Part shown: in pieces, positions 28,854-41,769 of the stretch
Numbering within the stretch: position 1 is the first letter of the stretch
How the letters are laid out: the number at the start of each line of letters is the position of its first letter
Assembly: GCF_020520425.1 (NCBI RefSeq)
Contig: NC_079489.1
Location: 81,598,810 to 81,662,809, forward strand
Origin: Spinacia oleracea
Taxonomy: Eukaryota > Streptophyta > Magnoliopsida > Caryophyllales > Amaranthaceae
Length of the DNA stretch: 64,000 nucleotides
Direction: 5' to 3'
Position numbers and translations under genes: made by a program
The notes under the pieces: model-generated
What the model was told of the DNA's origin: nothing
Databases searched by the model: none
What the model saw: the letters and a program-made list of their open reading frames with translations, nothing else

Positions 28854-31370
28854 TCTAATTAATTCCATAATAATTGCTTAACATGGTTAAATTTTACAAA
28901 TTTGCAAAGAATTAAAACGGGTGATTAATTTTCGTAATTGTTAATTAATTGCAAATTGCGTTTATTTAATTATATGTACGCAGTTTTTAGGCAGTTTCTT
29001 CGTTACTCAACGAAATCGAGTGATTTTTGTGTCAATTCCGCATGTAAAAGGCATTCTAAAATTTTGACAAATTCCCAAATTCGAAGCCTAACTATGACTT
29101 TTCGGACGTTTTAGTTTTTCGAACGCAAAAGTTTGTAATTTTTAGATGTTAAATTGAATATTTGCGATTCTTGTTGTTAAATCTTGAATTTTTGATTGAC
29201 CTACTGTATATGTTTAACAAATTTGAATGACTAAGCTTGTTAATTATACAACCTAATTTGTAATTGTAATTAATTTGTTGAAATTCGAATAATTTAGAAT
29301 TTGATTTGATTTTCATAATTAATTAACGATTCAGTTAGGTACACATTATTAAAAACCACCACAAAAATTGTATATTTGTGATAAATTTTAAATTTTTATG
29401 ACCTAGATTTGAATCCATGATAATCGGAAATTAATTGATTAATAATTTTCGATTTTTCGCCCTAAAAATTATGAAATTAATATGATTTATTAATTTGTCA
29501 TTGATTTTAAATAAAAGTTTTAATTTTTATGCAATTCGCTCATAAAAATTGCACGCACAAAGCAATGGACGCTACGTGTTACCCTTAAGGGGTGTTGTAT
29601 AGTGTGGGCATGCGACGACGAGCAAGGGAGCATGGCACACGAGCACAAGGCAGCACGGTACAACGCAGCGAGCAAGGGCCATGGCACACGAGCACAAGGC
29701 AGCACGCTGCCCTTGTGTCTAGTGCTGTGTGCAGCGTGGGCGAAGGGGCGAGGGAGATGGGCGTTGGCGCAAGCCAGGCGAGCAGTCGCGTATGGGCAGT
29801 AAGCGAGCTGCGCCACAGCTAGCACTGCCGCGCCCAGGGAAGCAAACAGACGCGACGAGTGAGCGGGCTGCGCGCAGCGTGGCCCGGGCTTGATGCGTTG
29901 CGGGCTTGCGTAGGTGCTGTACGATCAGTCGAGGGGCGATGCTGCCTCGTGCACTCGGGCGCAAGCCCAAGTGCCTCGTCTTGTTACGATTGATGCGTTT
30001 TAATTTTAATTTTAAATTTCAGTTCGGAAACGTTTTTTTAATTAATTTTAAAATTCATAATTTAAATTGTTTTCTCGGAATTTAATTTTGAATAATCTAA
30101 TTATTATAAATTTTATTTATACTAATTATTTTACTAAAATTAAAACCTTGAATTAATTTAAATTCATTTTAATTCAACTGAAAATAAATTAAACGGATTC
30201 AATTATAAATTTATATGAGCTTTAAATTTTAATTAAATTTGTATGTTTCCGGTTAGACTAGGAAATACTTTTTTATGTTTAAAATTAGTAAAGCATATGA
30301 ATTTATTGGTTTAAGTGGGAGCATTTTAGTCATAAACTCTTGATTAGGTCTACATTTCTTTAAGGTTAAAACAACTTGATTAGAATTAATAAGGACTGAA
30401 TAATTGGTAGATTATTGGTGCCCTTGATTAATTGCTGCAAATATTTATGTGATGCATAACATGTTCTACTAACCAGCTATGTGGGCCATTCATGATAATG
30501 AATGGGTGAATGGCATATATTGTATATGTACTGTTTTGCAGGTTATTGAAAAGTGACTAGTATGGCCCAAATAGGATAGAAAATATGGTCTCCGTACCAT
30601 TAATTTGAATGTAATATTGGTCTAAAGTACCAAATTTTATTGCTTTTAAATATGGTCTGCGTGCCATCAAATAGTTGTAATTAGTTTAATTATAGCTGAT
30701 CCTATTTGAAGAAAATGGCGCCTCCCATGGTGAAATTCAAGACGGAGTTTCCAATCCATTTTCAAGACGGACTTTGAAGTTGAAGCTTCAAGATGAAGTC
30801 GGGCCATACTAGATCACATTTATATCTTATGCATGTTTTAAGTTATTTATTGCTTTAAATATGTCTTATTATGCATGAGATTGTGGCTTGATTATGTTGC
30901 ATGATTAAGGATTTTAGTTCACTTAAAATCTAACCAACATAGTAAGAGCCTTAAGTTCCAAGCTTTAAAATTGAGTTAAAAGGTGCCATGCCAAAATAAC
31001 ACTTACTTGGATAAACCTTTACATCAATCTTAGTAATAGTTTTCCGCCATAGCGAGGTGTTACTTATTGATCCTAAAGGGGTAAGGTACACAAATAATTG
31101 TAAGTACATGTTAGTTTTGGTGAAACTCAACGATATAAGTAAGGAGTCCTTTTATCTCTTGGCAAATGCGATAGGTTTACCTAATAAGTTCTTAGACGTA
31201 CCTAGCAACCAAGAGTAGTTTCTAGACTATTAGCAAAGGCTTTGCTTACCTAAAATATTTTAGAATTGAGTCTAAATACATAATGTGCTTAATTCTTCAA
31301 TGATTTAAGGATCTTTGAATCATTTTATTCACACCTGCCGGAACAATAAATTCGAATAAAATGCTATTAA
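28854..31370 (+). other. copia B leader with a GC-rich island at 29555-29985
   Basis: AT-rich leader homologous to that of D (43040-45590) and inverted to that of A. The GC-rich island begins after GGACGCTACGTGTTACCC in both B and D but has its own repeat content. It contains a duplicated GGCACACGAGCACAAGGCAG segment (29634 and 29683). Homology to D ends soon after CACACCTGCCGGAACA near 31345, where gag would follow. Confidence 0.85.
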
Positions 31371-34300
31371 CTTGTTTAAATTGCATGAATGCTTTAATTT
31401 TCAAGTTATTACTCATGATAAATGTTTAGACTTGGCGTGCTTCAATGTATGTTTTAATTATTGTTTATAATTAAATATCTTGCACTACAGTAAATCCTTT
31501 TAGAAAGGTAACAGTAAATTTCCTCGATTGGTAGTGAATCCAAGAACGATTCACGGAAATGAGAGATATGAGCAATTTAAAATATACGTTTCTTTTAGCG
31601 ACTTTTATGGTTGTTTTCGAGTATCAAAGTCGAATGGCAAACCGATTGGTGCTTGTGAATTTAAAAGTCAATGTAGTTTTGAGATCATAAAGCATTGAGT
31701 TTAAACGCTCAGCTTTACCAATGATTAACAACCTAATATCCTTATCCATTTAATTCTCGAATGAGTCTAGTCCCTAGACATTCGAATAGATCGATGCTTA
31801 GAGAACTTTAGAAGCTTCTGGTAAGATCATCTAGTTGAAATAGAATATTCAACATAAATAAAATGGTAAGAACTTTGTTGGACTGACATTGGACATGTCT
31901 AAACAAAGTATAAAAGTCAACACTAAAGAATTCAATTCGTAAGACTATAAGAAAGGGTACAAGAAATAGGAAAACAAGGAACAAATGAAAGGAATTTACG
32001 ATTCCGTTTCTACCTATAAGTTTATGTTTAAGAGAAGTGACCTAGCAATCAAACTTCCTTGGTATCATATACCGCTTGAGGTTCTTACTTCGGTAATAAC
32101 TCAAATAATGGAAGCTAGGCTACACTAATGGCCTACAAGTGGGAAATGAAGCATGACAATGCTACATTAGTTGTAGGGTCATCTAGTTTGTTTTAATCCT
32201 TTCAAAGGCTGGAACTTAATGTCTATTTTGTTCCATAGTCAGCATACCTAAATTTATTCTTCAAACACAGAAAGACTCACATCCAGAAGAACAAAAACAA
32301 TGTTTGTTTGTTTGTTTATTTGAATGAAATGGTCATTTGTGGGTTGAGTCAATATGCTTGATTAAAAACAAACAACTCTGTAATAATAAAAACTTTACTA
32401 GGTCAAATCAACCCCTTGATATGAGTTCCACTAATCTTTGGCATTGTTGCTTAGCCATATCAACAAGTTAACATTCATAAGCTCTATTTTGATGGACTTT
32501 TGAAAGTTGATTGATTTCTAGATCAATTCAAGATAAGCTAGTCTTACTTGTTGAAAGTAACAAAAGATATGAACTATTGTTAGAACGCCTAGACGATAGA
32601 GTTCAAAGCTAAAGAAAGATTTTATGACTTTATTATTTCACATGGATTTGAGTGAATACAAGTTTATTTACTCAAATGTGATATAAGTTTGAATCTGTTT
32701 GGCTAGTTCAAAGATTCAGAAGTATAAAATCCACATGGCAAGAAATTATAAAGATCTAGGATAGATCATGTTAATGATTACTTGAGACTAAAAATGATCA
32801 TCAATGATTGTGTGTTGTAATTTCACGATCTAGCTCCATAAGATATGTCATATCTAAGTTGGAATGATCGAAGTCAATTAGTACTTGATTCGATCAATGA
32901 TGAATCATTAAGAATTTTCCTATGATTTCTAAACAAAATGCTCAACTACCACCAAACTAAACCAAATTCGTCAAAGCTATTGAAAAGTAATTTCAGAATA
33001 TCTTTTCATAATATATCTAAAGAGTTGCTAAACTCAGTGGGAGCTTAGTGTTTGTTATTCAACAAACTAAGGCCCAAGTAAAGATATATGTTTCATTGTG
33101 ATTTATTCAAATGAGACACAAGGTATTGTTTCTACCACGAATTTTTGAGAACATAATGTTTGTTTGCTCGAAATAATATCCTTTTCGAGATTCATTTCCA
33201 AAATGACAAGTGGGAGAAAATAGACGTCGAAAGTCTTCGAGGCGAACAACAAACATAAACGGTCATTCCAGAGGCTTTTCGAAGTTCTTTAGAAAATCCG
33301 AACACTTATTCTTTAAGGACTTTAGAAGTGGCTTTAAAGAATAGACATCTCTTAGAATACTTTACAAGTGTTTCAAGGAGAACAGAATATTAAAAAACTT
33401 TCAAGTGTCTGTTGATATTCTATTGTTTGATGTTCAATACCCAAGTAGGCATAGAGTTCATGTCACTGAAGCTATGAGATTCTTCTATTATATAGTGAAG
33501 AAACCTACAACTTGCAGTCAAACTATTATCATGTAGATTAATGAGTTTGTGACTTGTAAGAAAGCTATGACAAAACCCAGATTTCCTAAAATGGTTAGAG
33601 GCCATATATAGACTCAAATGTTTTAGACGGTTAAAGGCCATAAAGCATAACCAATGTTTTGATGACAAAAATTAACATTTTGTTGATTTGCAAGAATAGT
33701 TTCACACCTATTGGTTGCAAGTTTGTTTTAAAGGATAAAAACCATCAAATATGGAATTGTGTTCACACACAAAGTTATATTAGTTGCTAAAGGTTACAAG
33801 CAAATTCACGGTGTGGATTGTGTTGAAACCTCATGCATAATCGTAATGCTCAAGTCTATATTCAAGCAATGATTGCATATTGGTACATATGGCAATTGGA
33901 CGACAAAACATCTTCCTTAATCAAATGTTGGAAGAAACTATGTACATGGTATGTCATAGGATTTGTGGATCCAAATAAATGCTTGAAAAGGAAAGCTAGC
34001 TTATGAAATCTAAGTATGGATTTAAGCAAGCAACTGGGAATTGGAACTGTATTTTAGTGAAACTAATAAGCATTTAGTTTCATAAAATGTACATGATTCT
34101 TATAGATATATAAGATGTTTAGTGGGAGTACGTAAAACTTAATTGGTCCTATGTGTATCGCACACATATCGCTCTATTGTAAAATAACATTCAAATGCTA
34201 ATGACTTAGATTTGAAATTATTCATCAATGATGGACCATGGCGAAACTTAGTACATACTGGGTATTAAGATCTATTTACAAAGATCTTATAATATTGTTT

Positions 34301-35400
34301 TGGATTAAGTAATGGCATTTACTAAATCAAACACAAAAGACTACATAGGAGACATTCGACCCATGTGAATAAATCTAAGTAAAGGATGTTTGAACTATGT
34401 ATAAGCATTTACTAAGTTAAACATCAAAGGATCTAAGTGAGATTCTTAACCTATATTATATGTCAAAGAATTTAGCTGGATTTAGTATCTACTGAAACTA
34501 GATGAGCTAAAGTTACATGAATAGAATTCAATTGGTAATTATTCTGCAAAAGAATTTATCATGTATGATATAATATGAGGATCGCCAAAAACGTATCGTA
34601 AGGCCTTAGGCATGACGAACATATACCAATCTCTATTGATCTAAGTGAAGATCAACTAGATTGATATCAAGAAAAACTTATGGTACTTGAAAAGGTACAT
34701 AAGAATAGTTCTTGATTCACGGAAATAAAGATATGCTAAATATTGATGCTACACGCATAAACACTGGCAAAGGATCAAGCAAAATCCCTTTGGAGTTAAC
34801 CATTGGCAAGGACGAGCTACAGAGCATCGTGTTTTAAAATGGCAACATGGATTGGAGACCATGAGTTGTTGCGTGGGAAATTAAAATATTAATTTCTATG
34901 TTCTAAGATACAGCTGGGAAGTCTTCCACATATCTTGAACTGCTTGGATGAGTAAATCCAAACAAAGCATCACTGTCTACCTATACAATTGAAGTAAACG
35001 TACTTATTGCCTAAGAAACAATGAAACAGAGTTGTTTACATAAAGAGTTCTTCACTGAACTTGGGTAGATCACATGTCTGTTGACTTAATGGTTCTTCAT
35101 TGCAAAATGCGTAGAATCACTATCGAAGTACGAAAGACTAGATCACATAATAAAAAAACTCAAAAGATCTTATCATCCTATCTCGAAGAACATTCGATGA
35201 AAAGGATATTAAGATTGGAAAAGCATGATAACTAAACCTATGCGACAAGTGAGATACAACACTCACATTGTGGCACTGGAAATCAAGCATAGCTTTGAAT
35301 TCCATTAGTTGTTTTAAACATGGGTTAAGGGCCCGTGGTTGTAAAACAATGGGGTTGAACATTTATCATATATGAAATGAATTTTCATATTCCATTTAAT
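31371..35400 (+). pseudogene. copia B decayed gag-pol interior
   Basis: No usable frame. Recognisable pol traces include LWHC of the pre-integrase zinc finger near 32440, an RT stretch at 33770-33960 that reads VAKGYKQIHGVDCVET and then AYWYIWQLDDKT, with stops and shifts between, and a late RNase H/tail trace near 35100-35190 that reads like the KEPRxHxxxKH region with changes. No Gag or zinc knuckle is seen. Such an element could move only with proteins from a relative such as A. Confidence 0.75.
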
Positions 35401-36159
35401 CTTGGTTTAGTATTAAATGATGAGTCCCTTCAATTTGACGATATATTCAAGATACACTGTCAGGTCCAGTCCTGTGACTAAGAAATGTCTATCAAGTGAA
35501 CTTAAATGTCAAAGGTTGAAAATGGTCCCTGGTTGGAGTTTTCTATAAAGATGGACGCATAGAAAACGTTAGACGACTAGAATGCAAGATGACTAGTAGT
35601 TCTGTTTCTTGAACTATGTGGACATGGCAATGTCGTAATCATTTGCGTAGATACTTACTTTGGGAAGACTAGTATCAGACAAAACTATGAAACTTTACTG
35701 TAAGAGATGAAAATCCGTCATAAGTAAATTTCATTAAAATTATTAGACACTAATCCTCAATACCTGAGTGATTTGAGATTACTTGTTTGAGAACTGCTTA
35801 CTTTGACGTTGTCAACCGTCGCACCGTAAAAGGAGGCTATAAAGGCAACGCTCAGGTAATCACCTATCAAACGAAGTCTAATCTCAAGATCGCAAGATTG
35901 GGATTGTCCCCATAAACCGGGATGAGATGCTGAAAGTTGTACAAGGCCACTCGGAGAGCTAGAAACTGTAAAATGCATGGCCGTGCTTAGATGAATCATA
36001 GGCTATGATTATCTGTTTATTTGATCAGTTGAACTCTGAAACCGAGAAACACCTCTGGACATAATAAGGATGACAACTCTTACCTTATGTTCAAGAGCAA
36101 GCATCGAGTGACAAAGGAATTAGGAAATGCACACTTGTCCCTAAGGACAAGTGGGAGAC
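35401..36159 (+). other. copia B 3' untranslated region and polypurine tract
   Basis: Closely similar to D 60200-60956, including GTCAACCGTCGCACCGTAAA and the end AAGGACAAGTGGGAGAC at 36143-36159, the polypurine tract that primes plus-strand synthesis. This conserved part contrasts with the decayed coding part just before it. Confidence 0.85.
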
Positions 36160-37563
36160 TGAAGGAAATAATTCCCTTAGTCCAAGTATGCATTTAATGA
36201 TAATTCTAATAAATGCAGTTCAATATTAATTATGCAAGTTAATAATTCAGTGAGATCAAGTGAACTGTATGCCTAGCTAGAGGCCGCTTCAGTTCAAGTG
36301 GATTAATGATATTAATCCACAACTTACTCTTGACTGAACCCGTAGGGTCACACAAATAATACGTAAACAGATCAAGTATTTAATGGCATTGAATACTCTA
36401 TCTAATCAATATTCGGAATCGACGGATCTTGGTTTCAGTGGGAGATGAGATCGTCAATGGCAAGTAAATGAATACTTCGAAAACGATGATATTGCCGAAA
36501 ACGGAAATATGGATCGTATCGGAAATATAAATATTATCCAAGTCGTAGATGTTGCCGGAAACGGAAACATGGTACGTATCGGAAAATATTACCGGAAATG
36601 GAAATATTGCCGGAATCGGAAATATTGCCGGAAACGGAAATATTGTCAGAATCGGAAATATTATTGGAATCGGAAAATAATTCCGGAAACGGAAATATTA
36701 AATATTTGTTCGAGACGGAAATTAATTCCGGAATCGGAAATGTTAAATGTTGTTCGTATCGGAAATGAATTCCGGAATCGGGAAATTAATCGGAAGCGCG
36801 TCGTACGAATTAGCATCGGACGAGCTTGCTAGACGAAGGCCCAGCATGAAGCCAGGCCCACGTCCAGCAAGAGAAACGCGCACCAAAACGCACCAGCCCA
36901 AGGCTGCGCCAGGCCCACCGCAAGGCAGGCCCAGCGCGCGTCCAAGGCTGCGGCAGCGTGTGGGCTTTGTGGCAGTGGGCAGCGAGTAATCGTGGGCTGC
37001 GCGCGCGCGCATGGCGCCCCTCGTGGGCTGCTGTTCGTGCGTGTGTGTTTGTGTTCACTTATGAAACCTAAAGCGTATAAGATTCATTTGTTGATTGAAT
37101 TTCCTAATCCTAAAGGATAGATTAATTAATTTAGAGTTCTGCTAGGATTCTAATTTAATTAATTCGTATCCTAGTAGGATTCGATTACTTATTCCATGGC
37201 CTATAAATATGAGTTAAGGGCTCATAATTTACGACGAGTTTGAAGTATTCAAAGGTAAGAATTTGAGCAAAAATTCAGCCATATACTTTGCCCATAATAG
37301 CCGAATATTTTAGTACCTTAAGGGCGATTCTAGTTGGTCAATCTTAAGGCGGATCCGGACGTGCTATGGACATTCTACGGAGGGACGACACTTGGAGTCC
37401 TAAAGACTTGTTCTTGTTCGGTTCGGGCGCAGCAAGGGAGGGAACGCTACAAAGAGTATGCATCCTAATTATGCTAATTGTTATGTGGCAATTAATTTGG
37501 AATCCTGGCGTTTATGGTTTTTCCGCATGATTTATATTCGTTTATATGTATCATAACCTAACA
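36160..37563 (+). repeat. copia B 3' LTR (1404 bp)
   Basis: Begins TGAAGGAAATAATTCCC and ends CATAACCTAACA. TATA box at 37202-37209. It is about 20 bp longer than the 5' LTR, mostly through an extra CGGAAAT unit near 36600. Confidence 0.92.
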
Positions 37564-38173
37564 AAAACTCAACATGATGCATTTATCGTGAAACGAGAGA
37601 AATAATTAGCGTCTATTAGGGTTAATGGTGTCAATTTTGGTAAAAAGGGTGAAGTCTGGAATGAACCTTGATGGGCCAGGTCTAAGCTAGGACGGAAACA
37701 TTAGGGTCTAGTTCGTGTCGGCCAGGTCCGGTTCTTTTGGGTTTAAGTTTAGGTCGGGCATGATTCGAGTCATATACAGATTGGGCTGACCCATAACGGT
37801 CAGGTCTTATTAGATTGTGATCAACTCGATTCAGATATAAACGGGTTTTGTGTCCGGATAAACTTTGGGTCGAGTAATCTCGGTTTCGGGTAGGTCGAGT
37901 CATTTCAATCTAGGTTAGATTTCGAAAAAGTTACTAACGAGTGATTATCGAGTTGTTATCAAATCATTTTCTATGTTGTAACAAATCATTCTTTAGACGT
38001 ATCATTGTTAGGCTATTTTCTCACTATGATCGATCAAAATTACAATTGATTACAGTATAAACCACTCAATTATTAAAAGTACTAAAATCGTTTATCAACT
38101 ACAATATCCATATATAATTGGAGATGGGGAGTACTAGTACAAATACGTACATTAGTGATAAATTGATATATTG
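37564..38173. other. G/T-rich diverged repeat DNA left of the small CACTA
   Basis: Scattered GGGTC, GGTCGGG and GGTCAGG motifs, no ORF of interest. The same type of sequence resumes at 39302, so the small CACTA inserted into it. Confidence 0.5.
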
Positions 38174-38176
38174 TTG

Positions 38177-39298
38177 CACTATTAGAAAATCGGTTTTTAG
38201 CAAATGAACAAAGTAGTTGCAAAAACAATGAGTTATGTAGAAAAAATGAAATTGCGACTGAAACGACTAAATTTTGGTTTGTCGCAAAAACACTTGTTGT
38301 AACTTCATTTTTGCGACTATTTTTTGCATAGTCGCAAAATCTGCGACGGCTTTGCGACTGCTATTTAAGTTTTTGAGACTATATTTCATTTAGTCGTAAA
38401 TATTGCGACGGAAATTAACGAATGATGGTACTTTTCTGCGACTACCCATTTCAGTCGTAAAAATGAAATAATCATTCGTTAATTTTTGCGACCACGTGGT
38501 CGTTTGAGAGACCCAAATATTGCGACTAATTATTTTAGTCGCAAAAATTCAAATTGTAGTTCACAAAAAATTGTGACTATTTGGAGACATTATCCTGCGT
38601 CTGATATTTCCGTCGCAAAAATTGCATATTTAGTCGCAAAATATAGCATATTCATAAAATATTACTGATATACTTTAAATATTAAATGCTCTTAAAACTA
38701 TGTAAATAACATACATTTACAACAATAATATTTTGAACATCCCAAATTTCTCATCAATTTTCATTCACTAAACAAATTTTATTCAAATAAATAATTTTGA
38801 ACCATATTACTAATGGTTTCAAGAGTCACTTCCTAAAATATATTAGGACGTTTACAATACCTCCAAAATGTGCATGTTAGACATTCACAAAATTACCTCT
38901 AAAATGGACATGCAACTTATGACATTCACAAAACTACTCCATATGAAGCATGTTAGACATTCACAAATTACCTCCAAAATGAATAAGCTAGTGCTATCGA
39001 GCATGCTAGACATTCAAAAAATTACCCTTTCAAATCATCACTCCAAGTGTTACCATGGTAAGTCAAAAAATCAACCAAGTCTTGCAGGAGAAGTGGTAGG
39101 AGTATGTAGCGACTACTAAAAAATCAGGGAGTACGTAGAGATATTCACAAAAGTGCTCTTTCAAAATTGCGACTACGTAGCGACTACTAAAAAAAGTATT
39201 GCGACTACTGGTCTCCTTCAGTCGCAAAAACTAAATTTACTACTGAATTTTTTGGTAGTCACAAAACTCAGTCGCTAAAACACTTTATTCTTGTAGTG
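38177..39298. mobile_element. small non-autonomous CACTA-like element (1122 bp, TSD ttg)
   Basis: Left end CACTATTAGAAAATCGG; right end, reverse complemented, CACTACAAGAATAAAG. Flanked by ttg at 38174-38176 and 39299-39301. Subterminal regions carry many TTGCGACT / AGTCGCAA motifs in both orientations. The interior has a degenerate repeat of GTTAGACATTCACAAA (38875, 38950 and variants). No coding sequence. TIR identity between the two ends is limited, so the ends have decayed or the family tolerates short TIRs. Confidence 0.85.
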
Positions 39299-39301
39299 TT
39301 G

Positions 39302-39699
39302 ATATCGATATGAGTGTTAGATTAATAAAATTGGGTCACAAGTTGTCAGGTCAGGTCAATAATATTTCGGGTATAATAGGGTATTTATCGGGACTAATCG
39401 TCTTTGGGATGACTTCGGGTTTGATGCAGATCATGTTTGGATCCTAATTTAACGGGTCTAATTGGTTTAGGATTGATTTCGGACACGACACGAGTCGATT
39501 TTGGGTATTAGATTATTCGAGTCAGACCAATTCAAGGGTGTTTGGGTCGGGTAAGGGTTAGGTTAAAGTCTATTGATGAAGCTTGAATATGTGTCACTTT
39601 ATGAGTCAAGTTAAAAAACGACGTTAAATATTTGTGACAACTACTTTAGAATAAAATGAGTAACCCATGTCTCAAAACAAAGGGGAAATTGGTACCTTA
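39302..39699. other. G/T-rich diverged repeat DNA right of the small CACTA
   Basis: This continues the GGTCAGGTC and GGGTCGGGTAAGGGT type sequence of 37564-38173. No gene is seen. Confidence 0.5.
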
Positions 39700-40768
39700 G
39701 GGAATGAATATGTTTGGATCTTAATTTCATTAGGTGGACCCCATCCAAAGAAGAGTCTTTCACCATTAAATCAACTTACATATTCCTCATAGATGCAAAC
39801 CCTTATTCTGACTTTCCCTAGAAATTTTTTTGGAAATTAAATCTTCATTCAATCACAAAATGCTCTTGTGGAATTGTATCCATGAAATTCTTCCAGTGGA
39901 GGAGAATTTAAACAAATTTATTCCTGATATTAGTGCAATATGTAGTAGATGTCATCAATCTTCAGAATCATACATTCATATCTTTAGGGATTGTGCTTCT
40001 TCTGTTATTTGTGGACTTATGTCTTCCAAAGAATTAAAATTCCAAAAAAGTTTAATTTTAACTTACTCAGTAATGCTTCTTGGGAGGAGTGGATTTGTTA
40101 CAATTTGAATGTTTCTTGTGAATGGAAGCTTCTCTTTATTACAGCATGTTGGCACATCTGGAAGCATCGGAATTCAACAATTTTTAAGCTTAAGATGGTT
40201 AATGCTTTCTCTACTTATAATTCTTTTTTGTGGACTGGAAAATGAATTCTATAATTTTTTAGGGAAAAGGAAAAAAGCAAATTGGTTGATACCTACACTC
40301 CACTACCACCATGAGCAAACACAGATGGAGCATGGAAAGGAATAAATGAAGCTGGAGGAGGAGGAGGCTTGCTGAGAAGAGATACTGGTGAGTGGTACCT
40401 AGGTTATTCCAGTAAGTTCAATACAAGGACTCCTCCAGCTGCTGAACTCTTATGGAAAAGTCTTTTAATGTGACAAAACTAATAGTTGACACTGATTTTG
40501 AGTCTTTGATCTCTTTATGTTGGATACTTCGGGAGTGAACCCTTTTCCACATTAAGAGCTAGTTTTTAACGAGAATTAGGTACTAGTTTTTAATCACATA
40601 CCAAGGCACAAGAATATGGTCGCACGTCTTTTGGCTGCTATAGCAATGGAGATGGCAGTTGGATATTTTTGGCATTTTGAAGCTCCACCAAAGGTTATAG
40701 CTGCTTATGAAAACGACTTGGCTTCTGTTAATCAAGGAGGTGGTTCCTCTTCTTCTATTCATGTCTAA
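39700..40768 (+). pseudogene. LINE ORF2 C-terminal remnant: zinc-binding and RNase H domains
   Basis: WTPSKEESFTIKSTY (from 39735) and then the RVT zinc-binding domain (MLLWNCIHEILP, CSRCHQSSESYIHIFRDC). After a frameshift near 39990 comes SWEEWI and ACWHIWKHRNSTIF. After another shift, an RVT_3-type RNase H follows: NTDGAWKGINEAG (from 40311), LLRRDTGEWYLGYSSKF, PPAAEL, and at the end FNHIPRHKNMVA then a stop at 40766-40768. There are several stops and at least two shifts. This clade of plant L1 with RNase H differs from the LINE at 13818. The 5' end (endonuclease, RT) is missing. Confidence 0.82.
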
Positions 40769-41764
40769 ACAACGACACTTCAAGTTTTGTAATTTTGAAA
40801 ATTCTGATCTATAAGGAGATCGAATATTTTGTAAATAAAGACAGTAGTCTAGAAAGTAGGGATAACTTTGATATTACAGGCTTTAGAATTTAGAACTAAG
40901 TGTTTTTTTGGTGGCCTTTGTTCCCTGCTTCTTCTTGTGATTTCTATCATCGAAGTGGTAGCTATTTTGCACTTTTTATAAGTAATGTAAGATACTTTAA
41001 GTAGTTATTAATATAATCGCCGTTTTTATGTTAAAAAATTATGTCTAAAAAACAATAATATTAACTTTCCCATGTTTCACAAAAAAAATCAATTATATGT
41101 ACTTGTTCCTTTTTGTAAAGTGTAATGTTAGATGCACTTTATTAACCTACTTTTCACTTATTAAACTTACTTTGTTTATACATTTTTTTTATTTGAGTAG
41201 TCATTATTTTTCCAAATTTGTCTGAACTTATTTTCATGAAATAATTGGAAATTAGGTGAACAGAGAAAAATAACAACCCTTGTAAACATCTAATGATTTT
41301 TATTTTTTTAAAATAATTTGCCAACATAGTTCTTGCTAAAGAAATTCTCCTAAAAGGTTTATATCTGGGTTAATGATTACTTTCCAACTTACAAACACAT
41401 TTTAACAATACATTGATTTAGGGATGATGGGGCGTCAGGCGGTTCCCCGAGTCATTAGTTAGACTAGTCTTATATATATATATGCACGCGATGCGTGCGA
41501 AATTATATAAAAAGTTAGAGTTGTGTTATTGCAACTAATCACAACAAATATTAGACACTAAAAAATCATTCGGTAAGTTCATATTTTAAAATAATGAGGG
41601 CATACAATATGTCAATCTTGCAATATGAACAGGGTAACAGTGTAATACTCATGCCCTCACATGAAAAAGAATCAAAATCTTGGTACCAAAGTAAAGTAAT
41701 TAAACGTATAAACTAGTTTGTTTCACTTTTTTCTCTTGCTCGCAATGTACTTGTATAACCACAT
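40769..41764. other. AT-rich DNA between LINE remnant and copia D
   Basis: The first 200 bp may be the LINE 3' UTR. Further on there is a TATATATATATA run at 41472 with a GCACGCGATGCGTGCG palindrome beside it. No gene is seen. Confidence 0.45.
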
Positions 41765-41769
41765 GCACT

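Larger units (their letters stand above)
27455..37563 (+). mobile_element. copia copy B, LARD-like: paired LTRs around a decayed interior
   Basis: LTRs at 27455-28838 and 36160-37563, an initiator Met primer site, a leader like that of A and D, and a polypurine tract with a 3' region nearly matching D. The stretch where gag-pol should be (31371-35400) has no ORF over about 85 codons, but pol traces are recognisable. Flanks are gaaag (27450-27454) and aaaac (37564-37568), so there is no clean TSD. The two LTRs look alike over most of their length, in contrast to the dead interior. Confidence 0.9.

Noticed and set aside
37564-38173. Helitron end
   Set aside because: No TC 5' end or CTRR with a 3' hairpin could be placed with confidence.
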